Shown here piece after piece: positions 35,801 to 50,800 of a stretch of 64,000 nt of DNA; the first letter of the stretch is position 1, and each line of letters starts with the position of its first letter. Position numbers and translations under genes: made by a program. The stretch is from Sarcophilus harrisii (Eukaryota; Chordata; Mammalia; Dasyuromorphia; Dasyuridae): positions 116,001,425 to 116,065,424 of the forward strand of contig NC_045430.1 of NCBI RefSeq assembly GCF_902635505.1, given 5' to 3'. The notes under the pieces were generated by a model. It was not told the DNA's origin. It saw only the letters and a program-made list of their open reading frames with translations, and made no database searches.

Positions 35801-38800
35801 ATAAAGATCCATGCTAGGACCTGTGGAGTATACAAACATGAAAAAGTCATAGTTCCTATTCTCAATAAGCTTATCCCTATGTGCTCATGAAATTTTTAAA
35901 ATTTCTTTTTCAAATTTTACTATTTCTCAGGCTGCGCTGACATCTTTCGTTGAGAGAAAGGTTAGCTTACCACTGCTTAAGTAGAGAAGAGAATATGCTT
36001 TTATTAAGTACCTATTATGTGCCAGGCACTGTGCTAAGTGCTATTCAAATGTTGCCTTATTTGATCCTCTTAAACATTGAGAGGTAGGTGATATTATTAC
36101 ACCCATTTTTCAATTGAGGAAACTGAGGCAGACAGAGATTAAATGATTTGCACAAGAAAACACAAACTAGTAAGTGTCTGAGGTCAGATATGTATTCATA
36201 TCTTCCTAACTCCAGGCCCATGCTCTATCCACTCTGCTATCCAGCTACCCTTAACAATGAATATAATAAATATATTGTGGGGGAAGGAAGTTGTTATCAA
36301 ATAAACACTACAGTCTGGAGGACCCAGAATAAAATAGTTTATGGTCTAGGAGTTCTAATGACAGAGAATTCTCTTATTACAGAGTGACTCGGTATTAAAA
36401 AATCTTTACACTTTTATTTCCTGTTTTAAAATTTGCAAAAAATTCTACAAAGTATTTAACAATCAAATTGTATTATATCCAGCCCTTACAACAATTCAAT
36501 GAAGTAGTTGGGAAGGTTTTGTTTTTGTTTTTGTTTTTGCCTTTACTTTCACAAAATCCAAGAGAAAGAGAATTGCTCAGGTGAAATAAAACTATTTGTC
36601 TGATGTCATTCATTTAGTAAATTACAGAAGCTAGACTAAAAACCAGGTTCACTAATCCTATTTTCTACAGGATACATTTTCAAGTTGCCCCAGTTACTAG
36701 GGCCCTGCTATCAGATTACTTCCCATCTACTCGGTGTATTGTATCTTCTATGAACCTGGACATTTACATCAATCAATAAATAAATATATTATGCACCAGG
36801 CACTGTTCTCTGTCATCTCCACAATTCAAATTGAACTTGTTGAGCCCAGGAACTGTTTTTGACTTCCTTTTCTCAGTCCTTAGCACAGTGGCTAGCATAC
36901 AGTAATAGCCTAATCAATTCTTGCTTATTGATAAATCACTATTATTTCAGAGTATTTAGACTTTCCAAAGGTATTGTTTTTCTTCAGATTCCTGCATTTT
37001 CAAAAGATATTCTCTGAGTCTCTGATTTTAAATCACACTTTGTCTTTAGAAATGGAAACACATGTTCTTTTTCCTAGGGAATCTTTTGCTGATAGTATTT
37101 GTGAGTTACTTTGGAACAAAAATGCATAGACCTATGTTGATTGCTATGGGGTGCATGACTATGGGCATCGGATGCTTTTTGCAGTCATTACCTCATTTCT
37201 TAATGGATCCGTAAGTATTTCAATATCCTGATGACTCGATATATTTTTCACCTTTAATAAATGAAGTTTGTGATTTACTTTTGCAGAAACAGTTTTTTTA
37301 ATAGTAGAAAAACCACTGGAAAGAGACTTAGAAAGAATGACTTCTTTTTCACCACCTTGCAAAATGACCTTGCCCTTTCACTTCAGCTTTCATGGTTACA
37401 TAATTTTCTCATTTGTAGACCAATGCTTAAACTCATTTTCTATTATGGGATTAAAAGTTTTTTTTTAATACAATGCTTTTCCAGAATTAAATGAAAATAG
37501 GTATTTCTTTTTCCAGGACCTTTAGAATATAGTGTTATGTTGTCTACATAAAGACATCATTCTTTTTTCTTTCTGGTGGATTTAACTTTCTTGTTAGCTC
37601 TACTTAAATCATTTTATTATTATTAAAATATTAGATAATAATAAGTAAAATGATATAAAAGTATACTAGATGATACCATAAAATCAGTAAGGTATTGAAA
37701 ATGCACTATGGATAATACACAAAGCTGTAATCCAGAAACTTGTGTACTAAGAGTTAACTGGAAAGGGTAGATGTAAATTTACATTAAGAAAAAGGTTTCC
37801 ATCAATTATACCTTATTATGATGATGATAAGCAATGTGGAAAACTTTATTTATTGTACCTTACTGGATTTGGGTAAGATCTACCAAGTATATCTAATAAT
37901 GATAAAGTTAGTAATCTGGCCAATGTTCATATTTCCTTTATTAGCAACTTTAAAATATTTTCTTTTCAAATAGATATGAATATGAGACTACAGTTTCAAA
38001 GACATCTAACTCTTCAAGTAATTTCCTGTGCATAAGAAAGGAAACTCAGATTATCACACCAACAGAAGATCCCTCAGGTGGCCTATTTCTCTTATGCCCC
38101 ATTTTCTGTGCCTTTGAAATTCGCTGGTACTCTGGGCCTTTTGAATGAGATAATATATCTTGAATTAAAATGTGTAGTTTGGTGAGTGAGGTGAATTTGT
38201 AGAAGAAACACAGTATAGTAGAGAGGCAGTCTGCTTTGAAGTCTCATCTCTGATACAATTATTATACAATTATATTATATAATATAATTATTATACAATT
38301 ATACAAATATTATACAATTATTATACAATCTCTGATACAAAAACAACATTTAAATCAGTGCCCTCAGGCAACAGATTGCTTACAATCTAAGATTTATAAT
38401 AATTGTAGAGTGGTGGCTTATATGCTTTGGTGGAAACAGTTTCTTCCTAAATAATTGCCTCTGTCAATGAAATTATGGGTTCCTGCTATAGCAAATGAAG
38501 AAAAGATCTCTTCTTAGAAAAAGAAACAATCATTAAAGATATCTTAACAGTTAACATCTTAATCATGAATGAAGAAAAGCAATTCTTGTCTAATCTCTAA
38601 ACTTGTTCTAAATATGAAGATCAAGGTATGTTTAGGATAAGGAATAAAGAATTTTTAGAAGTTTAGACAAATAGTTGTGATCACTTCTGACTCAATTCAA
38701 GTTGTTATAGAGAAAGGTGAGTTATTTAAGAGACAAAGATTCAAAGATTCAAGGGAATTGAATTATATTTCTTTTCTTTTTAACAGGGGAGAATCAGGAA

Positions 38801-41800
38801 GTTATAGGGTAATCCTATTTCACCTTGTGACTTTTCTCCTTTTTTTTCTTCTTGCTGTTCTCTTAATAATCATTGTCTAGTTCAGTCAGTTCCTCCAGTA
38901 AACTACCAACTCCAGCTATCATGAATGCTGATCTCTGCTCCTCCATGGTGTGCTATAATGGTAAATTGTCAAAACTGAAGTAACTGAAGCCATTGTGATC
39001 CTCATTTCAAGTACTTCCAAATGGCTTCTTCACCAATGGTAGATAATACTATTAAAGGTATTAAAGGAGGCTATCCTTACCAAAGGCAACCTCATATTCC
39101 TCACTGAACTATTTCTAGGTTGGCTTTAGAAGTACAGGTAGGTGTGTGCTACAAAGATCAACAAGATTTTCTTCATTTGGTAGTGCTTCATGACACGTTT
39201 CTTTAGCCATTCCTCAGTTTTAGCAGCACTTTAAAGTGAAGGGTTTTTTACTTGTGTCCTGAACTAAATATCAATATACATACCTTAGAATAGAATACAC
39301 ATCTTAAAGCAGATCTGATTTCTCAAAGCAACCCTGAAACTGATTTCATTCTGCCCAGATTGATAGGATCAGGCATACATTTATTTTCTTAATTTTATTT
39401 TAATTATATATTATCTTTTCCAATTACATATAAAAATGTCTTTCAACATTTATTTTGCTAGATTTTGAGTTCCAATTTTTTTCCTCCCTCCTTTACTCTC
39501 CTACTTTTCACTCTAACAAACAATCTGATATAGGTTATACATGTACATTCATTTTTAACATATTCCTATATGGGTCATATTGAGAAAGAAAAATCAAAAG
39601 TGAAGAGAAAAACCATGAGAAAGGAAAAAATGAAAATAGTATGCTTCCATCCACATTCAGGTGCCATAATTCTCTTTCTAGATGCAGATGGCATTTTCCA
39701 TCCAAAGTTTACTGGAATTGCTTTGGATCATTCTTTAAGATTATAATTTTCAAAGAGATTTCTTTTGATTTAAAAAAATAGAAAGGTTGAGGGGAATGAT
39801 GAATGATGAAAATGATGAAATTTACTTTCAGATCATGTCATTGTATTATTAGTTTTACTTTATTGTATTGATTTGTTATGGAGATCTCTCAAGAAATGGA
39901 TCTGACTACATTATCCCCATAATAAAATCTACTGACTATTTTTTAAATTATAATTTTCAGAGAAATTAATAATTTTCATTGGCAGAGAAAAACATTCACT
40001 GGGAACCCTCCATACTGAAAATCATAGATCTGGTTTTTAAAATATTTTTTAAATTATCCCTATAATTTTAAAATTAATTTAAAACATTACTACTGTGATT
40101 TTAATAGTCTTTCTACAAAAATGACAATTTTGTATAAATTGAAAATATGTGAATCGAGTTGTAGTTCAATTGTCCTCTATAATGCTTAAAATATCTTACA
40201 TACCTAAACTAAAACTTACACAAAAGATTAAGCAATTTGGCTGGGGTCACAGAACCAAAGAGGGAGAGATAGGAAAATTAAAATCAGCTTTCTCTCCAAT
40301 GGGCCATATAGCCATTGATTTAATTGTTGCAGATGTATAAATAGCATCAAGGAAGGAGACTATCTCCTTCCCCTCATTATTTCCTCACACATATACCTTG
40401 TTTCCTAAAAATGTTCAGTCATTCATGAGAATAGACCAGGACAGTTTTTTTTTCCCCTTGGCTTCCTTCTGAAGCATTTTTCTGTTTGAGCAAATATACC
40501 AGAATTAGTATTATTATGGAAAGAGTAAAAGGAATAAAAGGATCTGGGCTTGAAACCTAGCTCTTTTATTTACACTACATATACATATGTATTCACATAT
40601 GTATATATTTGTGTATGTATATGTATAGCATAATGCATATAAATAAAATTTATTTTATATCATCTATCTATTAAAGATACTTTATACTATAGATACTATA
40701 AATAGATACTTATCCATTTATCTATTTGGGTCTAAGTAGAGACATCAATTTATCTGTTTAGGTCTAAATATAAACATTGACGTAGACACAGACATAGACA
40801 AAGATGTAGATAGAAATACATAGAGATAGTCATAGAGATAAAGAAAAAGAAAAAGAGATGATCTCTCTTTTCTCACTTTTAAAACAATATGATTGGATTA
40901 AATAGCCTCTAAGGTCCCTTCCATCTCTAAATCTATGATCTTATGATAAGATGATGTATAAGATTATTTTTCCCCATGTTCTAGATCCTTTTGCCTAATG
41001 ACCTATTTCTTTTACTGGGATATTTATAATAGAAGTGTTATGGTCATATAGAATAAATCTTGAAATCTTTTACTTTTAAAATTTAGAAGCACTGTAATCA
41101 CTTTTAAAATCAACATCAAAAATTCTATCACAGATTCTTCCTTTTCTTTTTGACTTGCAGACTGTACAAATGAAGTCAAATCATCAATGTGGCTATATGT
41201 ATTAGTAGGAAATATAATACGTGGAATTGGTGAAACTCCCATCAAACCTTTGGGCATTTCCTATATAGAAGATTTTGCCCAAACTGAAAATTCTCCTTTA
41301 TATATTGGTAAGTTTGAAAATTCAATTGTGTGTTGTTTCACTGAGTTAAAAAATAATTCTAATGCTGTTGTTTGGTTATTATTTATTACTTAATGTATAA
41401 TTTCTCCCTCCAATCTTCCCTAAAGCTAACCAATTTCCTACTTAAAAATAGAAGACTATCCAAATTGACAAAGTCCATTCATGTCCTCAGGCATTTCTCT
41501 AAACAAATCATTTTGAAATCATGATTTGTATGTCACGCAATTAAGATTCCAGAGTTTAGAGAGCAATCCACTTAACAATTGTCTTCATCAAATCTAACAG
41601 TAATCATGACTTTCACCCTAACTCTGGAGGATCAGTTTCTTAAAACCATTTAAGCCCTTTTTGACCACTCTTTTTAAAGATACTTTTTTTTCATATGATT
41701 AAAGGTGAACTCAAACAAATACACCTTTTACTTCTGATCATTATCCTAATCTGGTGAATGTACATCAATGAAGAGTTATTTACCCTTGCCCAAATGACCA

Positions 41801-44800
41801 ATTTAATTCATTCAGGACCCCTCCTGAGCTGATCTAGAGAGAGGGGAGCAGGACATTGTTTTAGACTTGATCAAGTTTAAGAAGATTTACAAGACTGTCC
41901 TCTCAGACAAGTCTAAAAGCTTTAGACTAGGATAATTTTAAATATGCTTTCTTAATATTTCTAAGGAGAATATGAGAATAGTATGCCTCCACACAGATGA
42001 CTCTCAAATCTATATTTTCTGTTGTTTAGAATGTGCCTGTAATTGTTTACAGAACATTTATACTTACAATGCCAATTGGTAACAACTGAGTTCAAAACAA
42101 TTCTTTCCTGTCTTTCCATTACTGTCAATGCGCCAGTTCATAATTACCAATTTAGCCAAAATTTTCTAGAAGTTATCTCCTATTTCTACCTGTCTTTCAT
42201 TGTCCCTTCCACAACCAAAAATAAACATATGTCATAGTTCCATAGTGTCCTCCTATACCAGGTTGACTGTCTCTACTCTTGTTCAATTCTTAACACCTTC
42301 ATAATTACCTCCTTTCTAGATTTCCATAATTTTTTACTTAATGGATTCTCTGCTTGTAGTTGTTTGTCCTCCACACTCTATACTATGTAAACTGCTGGGA
42401 TATTTCTCAAATACCACTTTTTTATCCTTATTCCTCATTCCAATAACTTAATGTGGTTGTAGAGGTGACCTTAGGCTTTCTATTGCTATATCTGTAGCAA
42501 CAAAGACCAATAAGTAGGTTGTTACAAAAATCCAGAGAAGGAATGACTTTGAAAGTTTATGAAACTTAGAGAGAAATACTATAGTAAGTGTCTGAAACAT
42601 AGAAGTCAAAACTTCCAAATTAGAAGAATTATATTATAGGACAGCAGAAATTTTAGAGATCATCTAGTCCAATCTTCTTACAGATTTAAGAAAACTGAAG
42701 CTAAGAAAGACCTTATATTTTTATGGTTAAGACGAAGAGCCCACAGGTAGTTTTAATAAATTTTATTGTGACTCACAAGGAGAAGAGGAAAACAGCCATT
42801 AGAAAGAACTGTCTTGCCATATGGATTCCATGCCCATAGTGGATAGGCAGCACACAGGGAGTACCAGAAAATGGTTATCAAATGTTGCAGTTGAAGCCGT
42901 GGAGCTTCACATGACTGAAATTTATATATTCTTTGTGACAAAGGACTACTATGATACCAATGAGAGTCTGACTTATTAACTCTAGACCCAGAGAAATGAG
43001 AATATTTTCTAAATTATCTAATAAGGAAGGAAGACTGAAAAAGAAAGTAGGAATGAGGAATAGAGAAGAAGAGAATTTATCTCTAAAAGTACCAACAAGA
43101 GGCTGGAAAAGATTAATGCCTAGTCTCTGCTTTTAATTAGCCTCAGCATATTTATATGTTGGGGCAGGGTTGGGGCTATAGCAGTCAAATTGGCTTTCAC
43201 TGGCTAAAAATGTAATTAAAGCAACTTTACCTAGACATATTTAAAATAAGCACTTAAACCCTGGAAAATGGGAAATGGACAAAAGACATTGACTTCTTAG
43301 AGAAGTTATTCTCTATGTAATCCTAGTCCCAAAGCTCATTGTTATTGGATTCTTCCTCTATTGATAGAGATGAATGCCCTATCCTGCGTGAGAGGTGAGT
43401 AGAATAGGAGAGAACCGAAAAGAGATTTTAGTCTGTTTAGCTTTCTTTGAGGTCCCTTGAAGCTCCAAGTAGCTTCAGATCCTATAGTTACTTCCATTGA
43501 TAATATTTTTATCGTCACTCACGTTGACAATTATCAAAGATCTCAGCCTATCAGAGTTATACTTGCTTAACTATTTTCTTTTCCCTTTCTGAATTTACCT
43601 ATTGAATTTCATACTCTATATTGTTGATTTCTGGGCATTTCTTGTTGTTTAGTCATATCTAACTCTTTGTACATTAGGTCTTTTTGTCCTCCAATATCTC
43701 TCAAAGTCTGTCTAACTTTAAGATCACTGTTTTCATGGCATTACCTATCTATCTCATCCTCTGATATCCCTTTTCTTTTTGCCTTCAAACTTTCCCCAAA
43801 CCAGAATCTTTTTGAATGAGTTTCATCTTCTCATTATGGAGCCAAAATATTTAAACTTCAGTTTCAGTATTTGACCTTTCAATGAATAGCCTGAATTAAG
43901 TTCTGTATGTATAAACTGATTTGATCTCTTTCTTGGATATCCTTCTTGTCCAAGGAACTCAAAAATCTTCTACAGCACCACAATTCAAAAATCTTCTCCA
44001 GCACCACAGTTCAAAAGCATTAGTTTTGTGGAGCTCAGCTTCATAGTTCAATTCTCACAGCCATACACTATTATTAGAAAAAATAGTTTTGATTATAAGA
44101 ACCTTTGCTGGCAAAGTTATGTCTCTGATTTTCATTCTGCTGTCCAGATTTAGCATAGTTTTCCTTACAAAGAGCAAATTTTTTTTTTTTGCCATGAAAC
44201 AATCACAAAGTGCAGTGATCTTTAAGCCCCCAAAATATAAAATCTGAGACTGTTTCCATTTGTTTCTCCTTCTATTTGCCAGAAAGTGATTAGACTAATT
44301 GCTAAGATACAGTTTTTTAAGGTTAAGCTCCAAGGCAACCTTTAAACTCTCCTCTTTCACCTTCATCAAGGACATTCTTAATTCCTTTTCACTTTTTACC
44401 AACAGAATGGTATTGTGGGCATATCTGAGATTGTTGATATTTCTCCAAGCAACTTTAATTCCAGATTTTAATTCACCTAGCCTGACATTTAATATAATAT
44501 ACTCTGAATATAAGATAAATAAATACTGTGACAATATATAGCTTTACTCCTTTCCCAATCTTAAACCAGTTTTCCATGTTTGATTCTAACTGTTGCTTCT
44601 TGACCCACATACAATCTCCTCAGGAGACAAGTAGTATGAGCTGGCATTCCCATATCTTTGAGGACTTGCCACATTTTGTTGTCACGAACAAAGCCAAAGG
44701 CTTTCGTATACTCAATAAAACAAAAATACCTTTTTTCTGAACTTTTCTTACTTTCTCCATAATCCAGGAAACATTGGCAATTTGTTCTATAGTTAGATTG

Positions 44801-47800
44801 ACTCTCCAAAAACCAGCCTGTTCTGCTGGTAATTTTTGTTCCATATATTGTTGAAAGCTAACTAGCAGAATCTTAAGCAAAACTTTTCTGATACTAGCAC
44901 AATTGTTTGGCAATTTGAATATTCTTTAGCATTGTCTTTCTTTAAGATTGGGACATAATCTGATCTTTTCCAATCTACTGGCCTCTGTTGAGCTTCTCAA
45001 ATTTGCTGACATAGCACTTTAACATCATCATCTTTTAGGATTTTAAATAGTTCAGCTAGAATTCTATCACCCCTACTAGCCTCATTGTTAATAATGCTTC
45101 CTAAAAATCCATTTGACTTCATTCTTTAGCATGTCTGGCTCTAGATCAAAAGCAAGCTTATTGTAGTTATCAGTGATGTTATGATCTTTCTTGGACAGTT
45201 CTTTTGCATATTCTTGTCACCTCTTCTTATTCTCTTCTACTTCAATTAAATTCCAATTTTTTTTTCTTTTTTTCAGGCCCATTTTTCAATGAAACATTAC
45301 CTTGATATCACTAATTGTTCTGAAGTGATCACTTATCTTTCCCATTCTCTTTTTTTCTTTTCTTCTATTTCTTTGCATTTCTCAACTAAGAAAGCTTTCT
45401 TATTTCCCTTTGATATTCTCTATAATTCTGCAGTCAGATATATCTTTCTGTTTCTCATTTCATTTTCACTTTTTTCTTTCCTTAGATATGTATAAAGTCT
45501 TCTCAATCATTTTTCTTTCTTGTTCTTTTTTCTTAGAATGTGGTTTTATTTTGTTTTTTTGTGGCTGCCTCCTATACAATATTATGAACTTCTGACCATA
45601 GTTCTTCAGATAGTTATCTCTCAGATCTAATCCAATAAATCTATTCATCACCTCCACTTAATGTAAATAAGCAATGTTATTTAGGTCATATCTATATAAT
45701 CTGCTGGTTTTCCCTAATTTTTTTTTCAATTTAAGTCTGCATTTGATGATAAGAAACTCATGATCTGAGCCACAGTCAACTCCAGGTATTCTTTTAATTG
45801 ACTTAATAGAGTTTCCTCACCTTTGGCTGCAATGTATATAATTAATCTGTTTTCTATGTTGACCACAAGATGTTATCTATATGTAAAGCAACCTTTTGGA
45901 TTGTTGAAAAGGGGTGCTTGTTATGTCCAGAGATTTGCCTACACAAAATTCTACTTGTCTCTGCCTTGCTTCATTTTGTACTTCAATGCCAAGCATACCT
46001 GTCATTCCAATTATCTTTTGATTTCTCACTTTAGCATTCCAATCCCCTATCATGAATGTGAAAATTTTTTGAGTTATTTTTAGATGTAAGTTTTCATAGA
46101 ACTGATCAATTTTAGCATCAATGGTTGAAGCATAGACTTGTGTCACTGTGATATTTAAACCATTTACCTTGTATTAAAATATGTCATTCTGTCATTTTTT
46201 AGATTATATCCAAATATTGCTATTCTCACCATTTTATTAACTATAAAAGCCACACCATTTCTTCTATGGGTTTCTTGTCCACAATAATAAATGTAATGAT
46301 AACCTGAATTAGTTTCATCTATTCCCATCCATTTAAAGTCACTGACACCTAATATGTCAATGCTTAATCTTTCCATCTCTTGTTGAATATATTCAGCTCA
46401 CTTTAGTTCATAGATCTTACAGGTTTCTATGCAATTTTGATCTTTATAGCATTGGACTTTTCTCTCAACATCAGACACATTCATAATTGAACTTCCTTTC
46501 AGCTTTGGAACAACCACTTCATTAATACTATTAATTCCCCAATAGCATATTGGACACCTTCCTCTCAGAGGATCCATCTTTCAATATCATCTCTTTTATC
46601 ATTTTATTCCATGGAATTTCTTGACAAAGATACTGAAATGGTTTGCTAGTTCCTTCTCCAGTAGATCATCTTTTGACGGAACTCTCCAACATTTCCTTCT
46701 CCAGGTCATTTTACAGCTGAAGAAATAAAGAAAACAGGGTTAATTGACTTGCCTAGCATCACACTATTAGTGTTTTTGTAAATTTATATATAATCTCTAA
46801 AAAGGGAGTGGTTGAAAATAGGATAATAAATACTAAGACGCTCTTTAATTTATCCTTCCATCCTCTTATTTCATGTAAATAAGTGTATCAAGATAATTTT
46901 TTTTTGGTTCTAAGAAATTTAATGTTGTTTTATGATTTATTACACTAATTAATTTTTTTTGTACCCAATTAATATTACTTTGGTCCTGCTTATTTTACCT
47001 TTTTTCTTTCTTATTTCAAATCCCCTTATATAATGTTAAAAGAATTAAAGGAAATAGAATAGATCTATATTTTGTTGCACTTTTCAAGGAAGTTAGTATA
47101 TTGTGGGATTAGGCAGTATCTCTAGTATTTATCACACTGTATGGAACATGAATAAATAATAATTGGCTTGTTTACTTGGTTGACCCAATTAAAAGAATTT
47201 GGTTATAAGAAATAATTTGATTAATTCAACAGCTCATTCAAAACTTGGTTTCACAAACAAGTAATATACTGTAACAAAGTTTCAGTGTATAATGTATAAT
47301 ATAAGATCATGAGACTGGTTTTTGCGAGAATGTTGTAGAGAAAATCTCTTTCTTTTATAAGCATATATTACAGAAACAAGTTTCCTAGCTAGATAAATAC
47401 TTGAAAAAATTAAATTTTAAAACATTTTTACACATCTTCTTTGTGCAGAGAACTGTGTTAGGCAATGGTGAAAGGTGAAAACTTGAACAAAAATGTTTCT
47501 AGCCTCATAGATATTACCATTTAATAGTGGGACATGTCACATACAAAGATAATATAAATAATCAATTCCAAAGAAAATTAAAAAGACATATAATTTAGTT
47601 AATTCATTTAAATCTTTGGAATATGACCTACATTTATTATAGTAGCTACATGTTTTTGAACGTGTATAAGATCACAGAAAACTCATATTTTTCTTTTGTT
47701 TTTAGGGTGCTTAGAAACAGGATCTATTATTGGTCCTTTGATTGGCTTTTTGTTAGCATCATTCTGTGTGGAAATGTATGTAGACATTGGATCTGTGAAT

Positions 47801-50800
47801 ACAGGTAATGTGTGTGTGTGTGCGTGTGTGTGTGTGTGCCTGAGTGTGTGCAGAAATACAAGATGTCCCAAAAGTCTGTATTAATTCTTACTTCCCCTTA
47901 TTCTTGTAATCATGGCCCTGGAAGATATTGGGCAACTTAAAGACTTCATGATTTAAACATTTAGTTTGATTTTATCATTCAATGTGCAGCCTACTTAGGA
48001 GAAAGGATCAATACCCTTCCCGCCCCCACAACCCTTGCTTAAATCCAACTCAACTCTATATTTACTAACAAAACCTTCATATATTTACTAACAAAAACTT
48101 CATATATGGCTAGATGTCTCCCATAATACTCTTCATCCCCCATCGCCTTTCCTCTCTCTCCTTCCCTCAGATAAGTCTCAGCAAGAAGCATTTTCCTGAA
48201 TGCTTCTTGGTGTCAAATTTCATTGAGAAAATTCAGCATGTTGGCTGGCCAGAGCATAATGCTTCATCATAATATACCGTAGGATTCTGTTTCCTAAGAT
48301 GTTCTTCAGAAAATGCTTCCAGTAAACAGTGAAGACTATATATCAGCATATACTGATAATGCATTGTCTTCATTTATTGACTCCTATTTAAAAATCCTGA
48401 GGCCTTCATTCTATACCAGGAGAGGAATGAGATTTTCATATGGCCACATTAGCTATCTTAGGAGGTGATTATCAACAATAAATATAAAATCTAAGGACAT
48501 GCATATGAAATGTTCTGAGTATGCTCAGATGTACCTTGTCTCAAAAAAAAGAGATAATTTTGCATTTGAATTCAAAATATACTTTTAATTTTAAAGTATG
48601 GATTGTTATATTATGTCTTGAATGCTGAATTAATTGTAATATTGATGTTGAAGACATCTATTGCATAACATACCCCTGACCTGCAAGCCTGCAGGAGATT
48701 CACTTGAGCCATGACTCTTAGATTGGAGTTATGGAGATTTATGGAGAATAGAAACAAAAATTATCACAAGCAAGAAAACCTGAAAGAGAAGCCTTTGGGA
48801 ATGGCTGCAGAGAGGTAAACTGTAATAGGAACAGTGAGGATATTTCCAAACTAGGGGTTAATGGAATGATTGGATCAGATATATTGAATAAAATCTGTAC
48901 TGATACTCAGTCTTGAGATAGGAAGGGATGAATGTGTTATGACTTATCTATTCACTTTAACACCTGCTTCTTTTTAGACACGCTCAGGAAATTTTAGTAG
49001 TTGTTCTGAATGCTCACTTTTATTTCTTAATCTATTATATGTAATTAAAACTGTAGGCCAATAAAAACCCAAACTGTCTCTCCTATTTGAATTTATACTT
49101 AAACACATAGATAAAATTGAGAGAGGGAAAGAGTTCTTAGTACCAAAATGAAAGATTTTACTATGCTGAAGCTGAATCCAGGAACTGGAGCTACATAAAG
49201 GGCAAAGCAGAGGGATAAGTGTTAGGCTTTAATAAGTCCTACAAATGTAGGAATTTTTTTTTGTTTAACTTGATGAATAAAATTAATGTCTTTTGTCATT
49301 GAATGTTTAATATATGTTGTCCTTTTAAAAAATAAATAAAATTCTCTCAGTGTTGTATATGTTTAAAACTAAGGTATTTCATACTTAAAATCTGTTTAAT
49401 TCCATTCTCTATGTTCAATCAGAGGTATTTGGTCCTAATGAAACAGACTTTTTATGTAAATTAAACATATTTATTTGGACAAAAACACTTCAAAATTTTT
49501 GCTCAAATACTCTAATGGCTCTCTGATCTCCTCAATGTAGGTGTTCTCTCCAGTGATGTAGAATTCAAACTCTCTATTACTGTTCATCCTGTGTACTTCA
49601 TGTCTACTCCATATTCCGAAGTGTCTTTAAATGTAGCACTTTATTAGGGATGGGAGATAAAGAAATCATCTTGTTGATAAATTTTATACCTTATATATCT
49701 AAAAATTACAAGGTAAAACTGAGTTTCATGAGTACATCCTAAAACTATCCTTTTATACTTAACTAAATCTCAAGATGTACCACGTAATATAAACCTTAGA
49801 ATTCAGAGTTAATTTAAAATATATTAATTTATTTCCAGATGACCTGATCATAACTCCTTCTGATACTCGGTGGGTTGGCGCATGGTGGCTCGGTTTGTTA
49901 GTATGTGCAGGAGCAAATGTGCTTTCTGGAGTTCCATTTCTTTTCTTGCCTAAATCTCTTCCAAAGGTAGTATTAGAAACTAATAAAAATATTATAGAAG
50001 AAGAAGAGAGAAGTGAAAGCAAAACAGAAAAGAGGGACATCAGTATAGGTAAGTAAACAAAAAATAATTTAGTTGTTTAAAATTCATTTCTTACTTTACA
50101 AACATATTTTATACCTAATGCTAGGTATAAAACTAATATAATTTATTTATCAATATTATTTTGAGATGGTTAATTATGATTAATGTTGATTATTTAATTA
50201 ATAATCTTTTTTTAGTGAAAAAAATTTTTAAAAGAAAAAAGATCTTTGATTTTAGTGTAGCCACAACTCCAGGGGATAAAACTTATTTTGCCAATGCAAA
50301 ACAACACTTCTTCAATTTATAATATTGACTAGGGCACTGAAGCATTAAATGACTTGATCAGGGTGACAGCTACCATGTATTAGAAATAAAATTTGAACTT
50401 CAGTGTTCGTGATTTCAAGAATGGTTCTCTAATGACTATACTATGCTGCTTCTTGTATAAACCCCTAAGGTTAAATAAATTAGATTTTTTCCAAAGTTTT
50501 ATTTGGATATCACCCTTGTTAATTATCATGATTGGAAAATGAAATGTGCATTTTAAAGATATATCCTGGTCAATATCCCATATACAAATTACCAATTTTC
50601 AAGGAATTATAATTCTCATCATTATTTAATCTTTATTTGGTGCCACAGGAGCAAATTAGGTTCTTACAATGTCTCAGTTCTTCACTCTACAAATATATTG
50701 AGTAATAGAGATTCCAAGTTTTATTGAATTATTATTTTTTTAACCAAATTTGTGATTTCATCATAATTACTGGTATGGAAAATCTCACCACAGATGAAGA

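Larger units (their letters stand above)
34042..37077 (+). other. SLCO1A2 intron 2 with old repeats
   Basis: No additional exon found. It contains MIR relics (35,130-35,245 and 35,978-36,250), an L2 end (36,815-36,945) and AT-rich filler. The part 34,790-35,110 has the look of an ancient interspersed repeat of unknown name. Confidence 0.6.

Noticed and set aside
36148-36387. 79-codon + strand open frame
   Set aside because: Its first half is an inverted MIR/MON element read through.
42753-42941. Possible small gene or exon between 42.7 and 43.2 kb
   Set aside because: Only a 62-codon minus-strand frame, no splice pattern and no known domain; inside a transporter intron.
45289-45595. Hydrophobic + strand frames that look like membrane proteins
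   Set aside because: They are antisense to the RTE LINE; T-rich antisense text gives Phe/Leu/Ser-rich frames.
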